Shown in pieces: positions 38,901 to 48,000 of a DNA stretch of 64,000 nucleotides (positions are counted from its first letter, which is position 1; every line of letters starts with the position of its first letter). The DNA lies in assembly GCA_016722045.1 (NCBI GenBank), contig JADKGY010000001.1, positions 1 to 64,000 of the forward strand. The letters run 5' to 3'. A model generated the notes under the pieces. That model was not told where the DNA came from, searched no databases, and was given only the letters and a program-made list of their open reading frames with translations. Origin of the DNA: Candidatus Opimibacter skivensis (GTDB lineage: Bacteria > Bacteroidota > Bacteroidia > Chitinophagales > Saprospiraceae). A program made the position numbers and the translations under genes.

Positions 38901-41323
38901 GCAAAATAAGGCGGGGCATCGCATGGGCTTATGGGAGTGGTTGCTGAAAGTGCACCCGCCAGATTATTTTGAAAACCTGCAGGACACGATGACGTAGATA
39001 CTGTCAGTAATGTCGCTGTCGCACAGGATGAGTTGGGCTCAGTAGGATAACTCCCAACACAAAGACCAAAATGTTGCCCTTGTCGTAATGTGTCTTTGCC
39101 GAAAACGCGGATATAATAAACACTGCCCGGAGTAAGATCCGTAGCGTAAATAAACCCGGTTAAACCTGAGTTTACTTCTTTGCATGAATGCAATGTAGCC
39201 CCACATGATCCACTTCTCAATTCCATGATCAATGGCTGGCAAATTGAAGTGTCAATATCTCTTGCTGCAAAAGTACCACCGCCGCCACCTCCCAGGCATG
39301 AATTCATCAGCTTGATATTGTGCGAGCGATAAAGAGCTGTGAATTTGAACCATACATCATCATCCGGATATCCTGCACATGTTGATGCCATGACACCTGA
39401 AGAGGTGGCGCCGGTATTGCCATAGGATTCAGCATCACAATCTGAAATGGGGGAAGGAACCAAAATGATAGCAGATGCACAATCATCATAATCTGTCCTG
39501 GATTCGAAAACAAAATGTGTCCATGGTGACAAATTTCCGGCACCACAATCAGCACGCAGATAGAAATGATATGTAGTAGCCGGAGTTAAGTCAGTGAATA
39601 GAACAGAATCAGCCGTAGTAGATAGGACACCCGGAGGAGGATAAGATTCATTTGTTGAGACAGAATATTCATAGGATGTACCGGGTGTTGAAACATTCCA
39701 TTTCAGGACGGTATGATTCAATAGATTTGAAGTGACATGTATATTGGAAGGTTTAAAGCAGGTATATTTTTTCAACGAAATATTATCCACCTGGATATCG
39801 GCATGTTTGCTTCTTAGGGCGAAAAAATATTGCCCGTCTGCCGGAGGTGTATAGAATAAATCATACGGCAAATAGCCACTTGCATCAGGATTATGGAAGT
39901 TGGCAAGCAAGGTCATGCTGTCAGGATCAGGATAGTGTCCGGTATAAATCTGTAAGGTGTCCGAATTATATGTAGCATAATCCAGAGAGAAAATGTAATT
40001 GGTGTCTTCTTCAAGATTTAATCCGGGCAGGAAGAGCCAATCATCATTCATTAAAAATGGTTCGTATGGAATAGTCAATGCATTCGGACCGGACAAACCG
40101 ATTTCTTCTGCAGTGATCCATGTCTGGGATTCCGGATTGTTGTTGATGATCGACATACAATCCGGAATGGACGGGGGTGTTATCGCTTCAAAATTTTCAA
40201 AATAGGGTGGGGATAGTACATTGCATCTTGTCTTCACCGCATGCGATGTCCAGCTGCTCTGAAGGCTCACTGAACACCGAAGGCGGATGTGAAAATAGAA
40301 TTGGGTATTAGGCATTAGTCCTGTAAAGAGATGTGAGGATTCGTTGGTTATAGTGCCAGATGATGGAGGAGAGGCAATGGTCGTCAATGCATATTCATAC
40401 TCCGGTGATGAAATCGCCTCCGAGGCATGCCATGACAGTTGAATAGAATGATCTGAAATATAGTCCCTGTTGACATAAGGAATAGAAGGGCACAATGATG
40501 GGCTCCAGTGAAAATTCAAGCCAAGCTCCGGCATGATAGATGTTGTCTGAAAAATACAGTCATCACCATATGTTGTTCCCGGCGTGGTCAGATTCCAGTC
40601 TTTTGATATAGGTGTTTTACGGTTATTAAAATCAATACGTTGCAATCCGCCTAAACCCACATTGCTTGATGTGATACCACTATAGTCGGTGGATTTCATT
40701 TCTCCGTACCGGATATCGATCGAACCATCGATGGCATTCAATCGAATTTCAAAATTGACTGTTGTATTGTTTGTGCCGATGAATTGAAATATTTTATATT
40801 TCTTCCACTTTACGATTAAGGTCAGATCGGTTGAATCGCCGATGAGTTCATAGGTGAGTGATGAAGTCGTTCCATTGCCTACAAGATTAGCATCAAATGC
40901 AACAATCCTTGCGCGAAGAGTGTCCTTCACCGGACCAACACCTTCAAGAGGCTGATATTGAAATTGTCCTATATCGACGGCATGTGTTCCGTATTGACTG
41001 CGACCAAGACAAATCCATCCATTGTTTAATACACCAAACCTATCGTACGAAATACCCTGGTAAATAAAATTGAATCCTATAGGAATCCCGGCACCGAAAG
41101 TTGAAGTTGTACTGCCGGTTAAATCGACCGGATCTAAAAAACTTCGATGTCCTGCATTTGAAGCATTGCCAAGTTTTGTTCCCTGTGTGGTTTGTGCGAA
41201 GCCCTCGATACTTTGCGTGAATCCATACGTGGATACCTGGGCTGTATTATTCGAAGTAAAAAAAAGTGCCACTGCTATGAAAAGCATCCCGACATTTCGA
41301 TTGAACCTGGTGCGCATCCTCAT
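32930..41323 (-). CDS. 2797-residue surface adhesin with internal ADAMTS-like metalloprotease
   Basis: A signal peptide (LFIAVALFFTSNNTAQ) is followed by an N-terminal beta domain, a fibronectin III domain (~290-370), a MAM/cleaved-adhesin-like domain (~375-515), a second fibronectin III domain (~520-610), and at least five pre-peptidase-type repeats of the form 'NDEC..A' plus 'D.W(F/Y).F.A' (~620-1430). From ~1800 comes a reprolysin-type propeptide (HYRGKIKGDPKSVVAISFF), then the M12B catalytic domain: HELGHLFNSRH near residue 2076, with Asn where most metzincins have Gly (as in ADAMTS), and the Met-turn TVMSYCH near 2124. The C-terminal ~600 residues are beta-helical and end in the module shared with the two GEVED paralogs. 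No T9SS sorting domain. It lies 14 bases after the fibre gene and is probably co-transcribed with it. Confidence 0.8.
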   Translation of the reverse strand: MRMRTRFNRNVGMLFIAVALFFTSNNTAQVSTYGFTQSIEGFAQTTQGTKLGNASNAGHRSFLDPVDLTGSTTSTFGAGIPIGFNFIYQGISYDRFGVLNNGWICLGRSQYGTHAVDIGQFQYQPLEGVGPVKDTLRARIVAFDANLVGNGTTSSLTYELIGDSTDLTLIVKWKKYKIFQFIGTNNTTVNFEIRLNAIDGSIDIRYGEMKSTDYSGITSSNVGLGGLQRIDFNNRKTPISKDWNLTTPGTTYGDDCIFQTTSIMPELGLNFHWSPSLCPSIPYVNRDYISDHSIQLSWHASEAISSPEYEYALTTIASPPSSGTITNESSHLFTGLMPNTQFYFHIRLRCSVSLQSSWTSHAVKTRCNVLSPPYFENFEAITPPSIPDCMSIINNNPESQTWITAEEIGLSGPNALTIPYEPFLMNDDWLFLPGLNLEEDTNYIFSLDYATYNSDTLQIYTGHYPDPDSMTLLANFHNPDASGYLPYDLFYTPPADGQYFFALRSKHADIQVDNISLKKYTCFKPSNIHVTSNLLNHTVLKWNVSTPGTSYEYSVSTNESYPPPGVLSTTADSVLFTDLTPATTYHFYLRADCGAGNLSPWTHFVFESRTDYDDCASAIILVPSPISDCDAESYGNTGATSSGVMASTCAGYPDDDVWFKFTALYRSHNIKLMNSCLGGGGGGTFAARDIDTSICQPLIMELRSGSCGATLHSCKEVNSGLTGFIYATDLTPGSVYYIRVFGKDTLRQGQHFGLCVGSYPTEPNSSCATATLLTVSTSSCPAGFQNNLAGALSATTPISPCDAPPYFALWYIFVTTATTQIIEANFETGNGVLDVFSGTCGTLVNLACANNTTSGSEQLTLTGLTIGQTLYVRVFDAGNTGAQMNVSVCIRVPAVNDECANAINIPVVSGITFANPINANSFSASGTGTCSTYFADDDLWFKFTATNDTHLIVTIPVNPSPLMTTPVIECYSGNCSGSSIGCSGTGEFLLSSLTPGNEYYFKIYSAPNLTGRGNFRVGITIPPPNISCSTATLVPVNASQTCTLNTAATMVGTGVKNEIWFSFISTTSSMTILVTETLGLDIALYDGCNGNFIVGEQQGGSLYYRNYVPGNTYYFKIYAPVFSNLNYQYFQEQVTICIIPAPANDECSSPIMLSTQAYCTITIPGSTAGATPSITNGSCYPGEYDTWYSFVATSVSHKILVDPDPGFFYVKGQVFKGNCSGTPIACFSDGIGMADGVAILDDLDIDSTYFIRVAVYNPSVKTGEFSICISSPPANDHCMNATVMTPNSTTACANSIPGTTINATSTLGRQNVWYIFTAASKNVTIVVTPSTPGFDPGIKLWNPTTGISLDNCVFDIKSSNDEAHVNYEPEILSLSDLTIGNSYYIEVYTNTDNLIAGDFEICLYSPEDKMTLHSAVSESYPFDTIVSAGTFNQPVTKVTLQLTGRLFNKVIRKINFDASGTTDMNDVLSASVYIDTKFWGFHNNAILPYKPFGKVGEGLSEYPPPFLFGTTINHPGTQMEFNGEYIIPGERYSNSSLGSDNYPRLFYLVMEIACDADPGHVVKAICNSITFEIDSITPILGNTDPLSIVPLDSYDTRSDGQWNDGSTWVCGTPPPHDPSSPPVNIYHRVMLTDTADVGSINIYYQRALELTDVAQLTMGSSSMGAATGNTNKLLFCPEGSLLLDHATLNINGGFTFGTAGGEMYGDGLCCNNGNGSYSLSVGNNPITRDSNFVSVDYFPFCVAGGQIVSANYPNPPAETQIISANENSSTIDLFKKSNSRDTKDIPGVIKNYTILDIDPDNLEKVLTGHPENLSLTIPLEQRQNLELELELSNSFLANTIIRSAPDMNVINLPKGVHYRGKIKGDPKSVVAISFFDDEVIGIISGSTVGNINLGKKKNSNHYIAYNDHQVKEFFGFTCTTSDDGEPYTDEQIHFKTNHRSTGDCIGIYVEVDHDIVADKGGLTPAANYITAIINQVALLYANENISIQLSEMTLWTSPSPYNQNTLGEVFEKFKSIRTSFNGDLGLLVSYNFSAGYAQLNGLCRTEQKYSTGYVGLFSTYLNVPVYSWSVEVMAHELGHLFNSRHTHACAWNGNQTAIDGCYTVEGNCNNINTLPENGGTVMSYCHLTDAGINFAEGFGIQPGNVMRYAVDQSTCTQSCSNQACTMNDLNLTVRTDSSPNETKWHIEDAAGNILFNGGPYIQSNFTYTKHFCVPDGCYRLIMTDAVNTKPGGTFVAKDSKIILDGNDGLNPATNSYFRILTSNNYTDHLNITILDPGSFLYGTEQSMNQTLNGTLTFGGGDDTGASTGFTLGIGPGNGFGLLILDSLIIQGGYASQNRQVSSSSNFVGCKNIWIKPGSEFKGGLAITHDFRNDGLYTGRLNRNLSFCGSMNIGQHYPNTTTTQRMYGTGLVRSLDTAPIPSSPADNQINMLRVDNTYDGLSLEMPLGVLNTIRLMHGVITTSDTTLLTLGDSISIGYLSTDPSNTQWFAADTFIGNMTAWDGGTIEGPFRRWFTGNTTDEQSVFPLGKGTTKRTAGIHFLNTTPGYLTGTFKAMQPGINGLPLTNEQNTNIGFVSPSGYWNFESAGTSGTYAIDVRANGFTTDGVIPISSLPSVRLIKRPSNGSWQLSGSTTTAGPLSLNQVTSAGLNSFSDFGIGLNCGNVVTTGSDNIVGSLRYVLANCISSGDTVKFDTSLSLLIVTTDTIILDKNVTIYATSDDNINIEGSGVHSIMKIQTGKTVKLQNLELTTGNALDGKAIYNKGNLTINHITIHDIGTGNSTILNKGSLIVIGSNSVLKE

Positions 41324-41337
41324 TGAAGTCGTGTCAA

Positions 41338-44300
41338 TTAATTTTTAACGGATGTCAATGCGGAAGATGAGGCAGCTACTTTTTCAGTCAGTGATTTCAA
41401 AGCTGCTTCAAGCTGTTCAACTTTCGAAGTCATTGCTTTCAGTTGGTTTACTTCCGCCTGTAGTGCTGAGATCTGTGCATCTTTTTCCTGGAGTTGAGTG
41501 TCTAATTCCTGGATGGCTCTCAATGCAATGCCTGCAGGATCTACTGTGCTGATACTTAAATTGTCTGTACCCAATTGAAATGTCTTATAAAAATCCTGTG
41601 CCATCGGACCGATATGATATTCATCCGAACCTTTGTACTTCCATTTTGTAACAGGAAGAGATCGCACTTTTGCAAGAAGATCTTTGCCGTCAAGTGTTGT
41701 GAAATTTTCTTTTTTATGCATGTCGCTGACATTCGTCCATGTACCGGTTAAGGACAGAAATGCGCCATTGCCATTAGAACTTGAGGAACCTACAACGATA
41801 GCTTTTGTCTCAGAGACCTGTGTACCGAAAGACCAGCGATTGACACTTGTATTTCCAAAGACCATTGAATTGCTTCGGGCTACGGATGAAGAGTAGCCAA
41901 TGGCCGTAGCATTTGTGATGGCTGCTAATGGAGCATCGGCACTTCCGCCGATGAGTGTATTATTATTGCCGGTGATAAGACTAGGACCTGCACCATACCC
42001 TATGATCGTATTGAAATCACCCGAGGTGGCAAATCCGTAAGAATTCGTCCCTACCGCTGTATTTCTTTTTCCGGTGGTCAATTCATCTGCAGCACCGGCT
42101 CCTATCGCGACATTGTATATCCCTGAGACATTATTTTGTAATGAGACAATACCTAATGCTGTGTTTCCATATCCGGTGGTGTTTTCGAATAAAGCTTCAT
42201 CACCTATGGCTAAATTTTCAAAACCTGTAGTATTAGAATACAATGCTTCAACGGCAATGGCCGTATTGCTGTATCCTCTGCTGTTAGCATACAATGCATT
42301 GAAACCAATGCCGATGTTATAATTTCCCGATTTATTGGAACTAAGAGCAGATGCGCCAAGTGCCATATTGTATTTGCCTGTTGTATTTGTCTTCAGGGTT
42401 TCGAATCCAAGCGCCACGTTGTTAGATCCTGTTTTATTATTGACTAGCGCTGCATAACCAGTGGCGACATTATTATATCCGGTTGTATTTTCTCGTAGTG
42501 CGCCTGAGCCAACGGCGACATTGTAATTGCCGGAGACATTACTTTTTAAGGCTACTATGCCGACTGCGGTATTATTTGTCCCGCTTGTATTTTCTTTCAG
42601 GGCTTCTTTTCCTAAACCGGTATTGAAATTGCCGATCGTATTGTGATACAATGCATAATTACCCATAGCTGTATTTTCAAAACCTACTGTATTGAACTCC
42701 ATGGAATGATTTCCAACAGCAGTATTTTGATTACCGACCGTGTTGTTGTACATCGAATTGAATCCGATGGCGGTGTTGAATGAGCCCACTAAATTCCCAC
42801 TCAAAGCACTTACACCTAAAGCATTGTTTTCTGTTCCGCTCAAATTAGAATAAAGCGAGTAGGCACCTAGTGCTGTATTGTTAAATCCGATAGAATTATT
42901 ATGTAATGCATTATGACCGATCGCTGTATTTGTATCACCGACAATATTACTGTACAATGCATTTGAGCCGAAGGCGCAATTTAAAATACCGGTTACATTA
43001 GATGTGAGTGCATTTACACCTACAGCCACATTGCCTGTGCCATCTGTATTATTTTTCAACGTATTGGCACCTATAGCGGTATTGCCAATACCACTATTAT
43101 TACTTGTCAAAGCCCTTGCACCGACGGCGGTATTCAGATTTCCTTCTGTGTTGCCTCTTAAGCACTCAAATCCAACGGCTGTATTTTCTTCACCGACATC
43201 ATTGTAGGTTAGTGCAAAGGCACCTACAGCGACATTCGCTTCGCCTTCATTATTGACCAATGCTGAGTCACCGATAGCCACGAGATAATCGACTTCTGTG
43301 CTATTGGCAAGTGAGAAACTGCCGATAGCCACATTATGAGAACCTACTTCGTTGTGAAACATGGAGGATACACCGATGGCTACATTTTCAGATCCATTAA
43401 GATTTGAGACGAGTGAGGAACCACCTACTGCAGTGTTTCCAACACCATCTATATTTTTGGTGAGTGATCGCAGACCAACGGCTGTATTGGCAAAACCAAG
43501 TGTGTTGTCTTTTAATGTTGATTTACCAATGGCTGTATTCCCACGGCCGTGAATAATTTCTGTGGCGCCAAAACCCGTTTTGTACAGCGCAGAGTCACCG
43601 ATGGCAACAAGATTACTGACTGAAGTTGCGTAATACAGAGTATTGTTTCCAACGGCGACATTAAAATTGCCTGTCGTGTCATTAAACATAGACGCACGTC
43701 CTACAGCGACGTTGCCGTTACCACTAATATTTGCTCCAAGGCTAAATTCTCCAATACCAATATTTCGATTACCAGTTGTATTGGTAAACATACTGCCTTC
43801 TCCCATGGCCAGATTGTGTGAGCCTGTTGTATTCGCTGCAAGCACCGCAGAACCTATTGCTATGTTATTGCTCCCTGTTGTATTTTCAAAAAGTGACTCA
43901 CCACCTATTCCAATATTGTCTGAGCCTTCAGTATTCTTTTTGAGCGCACCTATCCCTAATGCGATATTGGATGTCCCGGAAGTATTTTCAGTTAACGTCA
44001 GGTTACCTATCGCCAGATTATAAAATCCATCGATATTGCTGCTGAGTGTTTTGTATCCGATGCCAATATTTTCAACGCCATCAGTGTTACTATACAAACT
44101 TGAGTCACCGATAGCGATCTGCTTGCTTTGAATATCACTCGAATGAAGGGTCTCATAACCAATACCAATATTTGAATTGCCGGCTGTATTGCCATGTAGA
44201 GCATTAAATCCCAGACCGACATTATGTCTTCCACTGATATTGGTGACCAGTGCATAGTCGCCGAGCGCAGTATTCTGACTGCCATTGAGATTGGTGTTTA

Positions 44301-44901
44301 ATGCAAATAAACCAATGCCTACATTCTGACGGCCTGATGTATTGACGAATCCTGCACTATAACCGATAAAAACATTATCAGTGCCGGTTGTATCACCTAC
44401 AGGTATTGTGTTAAATCCGGCATCCTTACCGATCATCACATTGTTAGATTGATTGCCGATATTAAGCAATGGCACCCCGTTAGGATTATGACTGATGGTC
44501 ATGAGTTCATCACCTGCAACTGAAAAACGAATTATGTTTTCGTTAGGAAATTTTTCGACATCCACCCATGTATCTCCATCAGTATCCTGAATGGACGTAT
44601 TCGTCAGGAGACGTCCTTTTCGTTCAGTAGGATTTATTTCCATCCAGGTATCTACTGCATTTTTATAATACCAGAAGGATGATGTGGATGTATTGTAAAT
44701 CAATAGACCTGAGACAGGCATCACGATCGCTTGCATTTGTTCGGTGGTCATCCGTGGCACCAATACACCTTTATCCAAACTTTGTATATCAAGCAAAGCA
44801 CTTGGATCAGGTTTTTGCGTACCTATACCGACGTTGTTTTGAGAAAATGCAGGCAGGCATAAATGGATCATCAGGACCATCCCGGGTAAAATTCGTCTCA
44901 T
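41338..44901 (-). CDS. trimeric head-repeat fibre with C-terminal S74 chaperone domain
   Basis: 1187 residues. A signal peptide (GMVLMIHLCLPAFSQ) and the common Bacteroidota leader 'VGIGTQKPDPSALLDI' open the protein. From ~150 to ~1000 run roughly forty to fifty 17-residue units of the form G..NtAiG..aL..Nt, as in YadA-type trimeric adhesin heads. The end carries a peptidase S74 / intramolecular chaperone domain: VSDMHKKENF near residue 1060 matches the SDxxxK pattern of self-cleaving chaperone domains, followed by 'IGPMAQDFYKTF' and a coiled coil (LQEKDAQISALQAEVNQLK). Probably a secreted trimeric fibre matured by release of its chaperone. First gene of a two-gene unit. Confidence 0.85.
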   Translation of the reverse strand: MRRILPGMVLMIHLCLPAFSQNNVGIGTQKPDPSALLDIQSLDKGVLVPRMTTEQMQAIVMPVSGLLIYNTSTSSFWYYKNAVDTWMEINPTERKGRLLTNTSIQDTDGDTWVDVEKFPNENIIRFSVAGDELMTISHNPNGVPLLNIGNQSNNVMIGKDAGFNTIPVGDTTGTDNVFIGYSAGFVNTSGRQNVGIGLFALNTNLNGSQNTALGDYALVTNISGRHNVGLGFNALHGNTAGNSNIGIGYETLHSSDIQSKQIAIGDSSLYSNTDGVENIGIGYKTLSSNIDGFYNLAIGNLTLTENTSGTSNIALGIGALKKNTEGSDNIGIGGESLFENTTGSNNIAIGSAVLAANTTGSHNLAMGEGSMFTNTTGNRNIGIGEFSLGANISGNGNVAVGRASMFNDTTGNFNVAVGNNTLYYATSVSNLVAIGDSALYKTGFGATEIIHGRGNTAIGKSTLKDNTLGFANTAVGLRSLTKNIDGVGNTAVGGSSLVSNLNGSENVAIGVSSMFHNEVGSHNVAIGSFSLANSTEVDYLVAIGDSALVNNEGEANVAVGAFALTYNDVGEENTAVGFECLRGNTEGNLNTAVGARALTSNNSGIGNTAIGANTLKNNTDGTGNVAVGVNALTSNVTGILNCAFGSNALYSNIVGDTNTAIGHNALHNNSIGFNNTALGAYSLYSNLSGTENNALGVSALSGNLVGSFNTAIGFNSMYNNTVGNQNTAVGNHSMEFNTVGFENTAMGNYALYHNTIGNFNTGLGKEALKENTSGTNNTAVGIVALKSNVSGNYNVAVGSGALRENTTGYNNVATGYAALVNNKTGSNNVALGFETLKTNTTGKYNMALGASALSSNKSGNYNIGIGFNALYANSRGYSNTAIAVEALYSNTTGFENLAIGDEALFENTTGYGNTALGIVSLQNNVSGIYNVAIGAGAADELTTGKRNTAVGTNSYGFATSGDFNTIIGYGAGPSLITGNNNTLIGGSADAPLAAITNATAIGYSSSVARSNSMVFGNTSVNRWSFGTQVSETKAIVVGSSSSNGNGAFLSLTGTWTNVSDMHKKENFTTLDGKDLLAKVRSLPVTKWKYKGSDEYHIGPMAQDFYKTFQLGTDNLSISTVDPAGIALRAIQELDTQLQEKDAQISALQAEVNQLKAMTSKVEQLEAALKSLTEKVAASSSALTSVKN

Positions 44902-45036
44902 ACTTGTGAAATTTTAAAGGCCTTAATGAATCAAATATCCATCCAATGCATGGGTGAAAAGTGGCATATCCCATGGGCGGTGGAAATGATCCTTTGAATG
45001 GCGGATATTGAAGTATGAGGGTGAATAGATTCAGCC

Positions 45037-45044
45037 TACATTTG
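45037..45044 (+). promoter_or_regulatory. Bacteroidota -7-like element (TACATTTG)
   Basis: Matches TAnnTTTG 53 bases before the kinase ATG. No well-spaced -33 TTTG is visible, so this is tentative. Confidence 0.35.
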
Positions 45045-45096
45045 TCAGGAAAGGAAACCGGCTATTGCAGGCCTGATCTTCCTGTCTGATATATTG

Positions 45097-48000
45097 ATGG
45101 CAAAATACCCTAAAGCGCTATGTTTTTTCATGTGCATCCTGTATGCAGGCATGACTTTGGGTCAATTGGATATTACAAAGTTTACAAAGTATAACACGCT
45201 TGATGGATTGAATCACAATCATGTGACCTCTATCACACAGGATTCTACCGGTTTCATCTGGATAGGTACTGAAAACGGCCCCATGCGTTTTGATGGTTCT
45301 TCTTTTGTGTCATTGACGACATTGAATCCTCTATATGCTGATCAGGAAATCTATACAGTGAAACTGACGACACTTGGTAAAAATGAATTAGGCATTTCGA
45401 CTACCTATGGTGCTTTTGTCCTGAACACGTATGATTATCAGTTCCATACACTCCAGTATGATGTCGATGCCGCGCTCACTACATGGACTTACAATACGTA
45501 CGATGTGCAGAAAGATAGATGGGGATACTATGGGGTAAGTACGAAAACCGGTTTTTATATCTATGATGACCTTTATCAGCCTGTAGCTTCAAAGCATGTT
45601 TATTCTGTAGATGATATCGGAACAGCCTGGATGTTGTATGGAAGGAATATTGTACTTACACCTGATGGAAAGTTGTTCCAGAAAAATATCGAGGGGTATA
45701 ATGTTTTTGATGATGATTCGAAAAAGATCCTCAGGAATCCTGACGTATATCAGCTTGATACTGCATTGATGTCACATGATGGTGAATTGCAACTCAACTT
45801 TATTGATTCCGCGACGTTGGTATTTTATTCTCCCCTGAAGAGAAAGATATATCTGCAGGATCTGAGCACGGGTACAAAAAAGGAATATGTTCTTCCTGAT
45901 AAAGTGTCAGCGAACCTGAGTTGGTTTTCAAAAATTGTCGTTCGCAATGACAGTACACTTTTAATCAATGGCAGGAAAGGTGCGTATATCATAAAGTATG
46001 ATAAAGCGCAAAAGACGCTTGATTTTCTTCCTGAGCTTCAGCTTCCGGATATTGAAGTCACTACATTTTATGTCGATCATGATGGCCGGTTGTGGATAGG
46101 TACATATGCAGGGTTGTACAAAGAAAATAATCCATTGCCCGTTGAGCGATTTCCATTTTCAATAGCGGGGAAGACTGATCTTGTGAATATTAAATGGATG
46201 GAAAACGTAAATGGTACATGGTATGCCAGTGCTTTGCAGGATGGACTACTGACGTTTGATGAACATTTTAATCTGAAGGATCAGGAGGTATTTACTGAAA
46301 ATAATGTCCCTGTGCGGCTTTCAAAAATGCTGAGATATGACAAGGACCACCTCTGGATCTGCTGCAGTGAAGGGATCATGGACTACAATGTCATCACCAG
46401 GCAACATTCATTATTGGTTTTTAAAGAGCATCCTGAGTACTTAAAGAATGTTGTCATCCATGAGATATACCGTGAACGGTCCGGTGATATATGGGTGTCC
46501 GGTAACAATAGTAACAGTGTGTTCAGGATCGACAAAACAGGTGATCACATCCATCTCGTGGAATTGAATGACGCAAATCCAAAATTCAAAGTAAATCTCA
46601 TCTATAGGTTCAGGGAGGATGCGCAGGGCAATGTGTGGTTTTGTGGAGATGCCATGGCCAGGTACAATCGCAAAGAAGACCGCGTGGATTCACTTGTCGA
46701 AAAACTTCCTTTGCAACACAATCAACGAAAAGTATTTATCCTTCATAGTAATTCGAAAAATGAATTGTGGATTAGTACGAACGGTGAAAACTGGCATACA
46801 TATACAGAAGAGAAGGGTTGGTCCGTTGTCGATGATCCTAAATTAAATCCGGATCCCAATAAATATCAGACATTAATCGGGGATGATCTCTATTTCATTT
46901 CAAGACAGGGTAAGATCATTGCGTTAAATACATTGACCAGAAAATACAGGATCCTCTCAGCTATCGATGGATGGGATCAGGAAAAAATCAATTCGTATGG
47001 ATTTTTTAAGGACCCTGATTCCGACTACCTCATTTTTACGGGTGACAATGTCATCTATCGCTTTGCATCGGAGCTCCCGGCATCCCATCAGGTCAAGACA
47101 CCATTCGTGTCCGAAATCAATTTGCCCGGGAATAAAGTATTGCATCATCCGGATGGAAATCTGACCTTCGGGTCTGATGAAAACACGTTTCAGTTGAAAT
47201 TTCTTACTCTCAATTTTGATGATCCGTTTAACCAGGTATATGCTTACCGGCTGAAGGAAACTGAACAAACGAATTGGATTCCGATTGATCAGCCTGAAAT
47301 AAATCTTACCCAAATCCCACCGGGACATTATAACCTGGAGATCAGTGTGAGTTCAAAAAATAATGAGTGGGCGCCTGTATATAAATCATATCCATTGTTC
47401 ATACAGTTTCCTTTTTACATGCAATGGTGGTTTATAGTCCTGGCTATTAGTGGACTGGCATTGGGGATATGGCTTCTGATACGATACAGGCTGAAACGAA
47501 TGCGTTTCATTTCCAACCTTGACAGGCAGGTCATTGAATATGAGCTCAAAGCACTGCACGCGCAGATGAATCCACATTTTGTATTCAACTGTCTCAACAG
47601 CATCAAAGAAATGATCATGTCGAAAGACAACAAGAATGCGAATATCTATCTCAATAAATTTTCCTACTTGCTGCGCTCAACACTCGATCAGTCAAAGCTT
47701 TCGTTTGTACCGCTTTCGAATACGATTGATTATCTGCGGCATTATCTTGAAATGGAAAAACTCCGGTTTACGCATTTCAGTTATTCGATTGATGTACAGG
47801 AGGGAATTGAAACGGATACGATTGTCATGGCTCCGTTATTATTGCAGCCTATCGTTGAGAATGCGATCTGGCATGGCCAGTCAGAAGCCTTGGATGACAA
47901 TCAACTTTGTCTCCGTTTTTATATCTGTGGTGACGACCTTGTATGTGAGGTTGAGGATAATGGGGTCGGTATAAATGCTGTCAAATCAACGCAGACATCA

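Noticed and set aside
41600..44500. 51-base periodicity suggesting a CRISPR-like or satellite array
   Set aside because: The period is that of 17-residue coding units in an intact frame; there are no conserved repeats with unique spacers.
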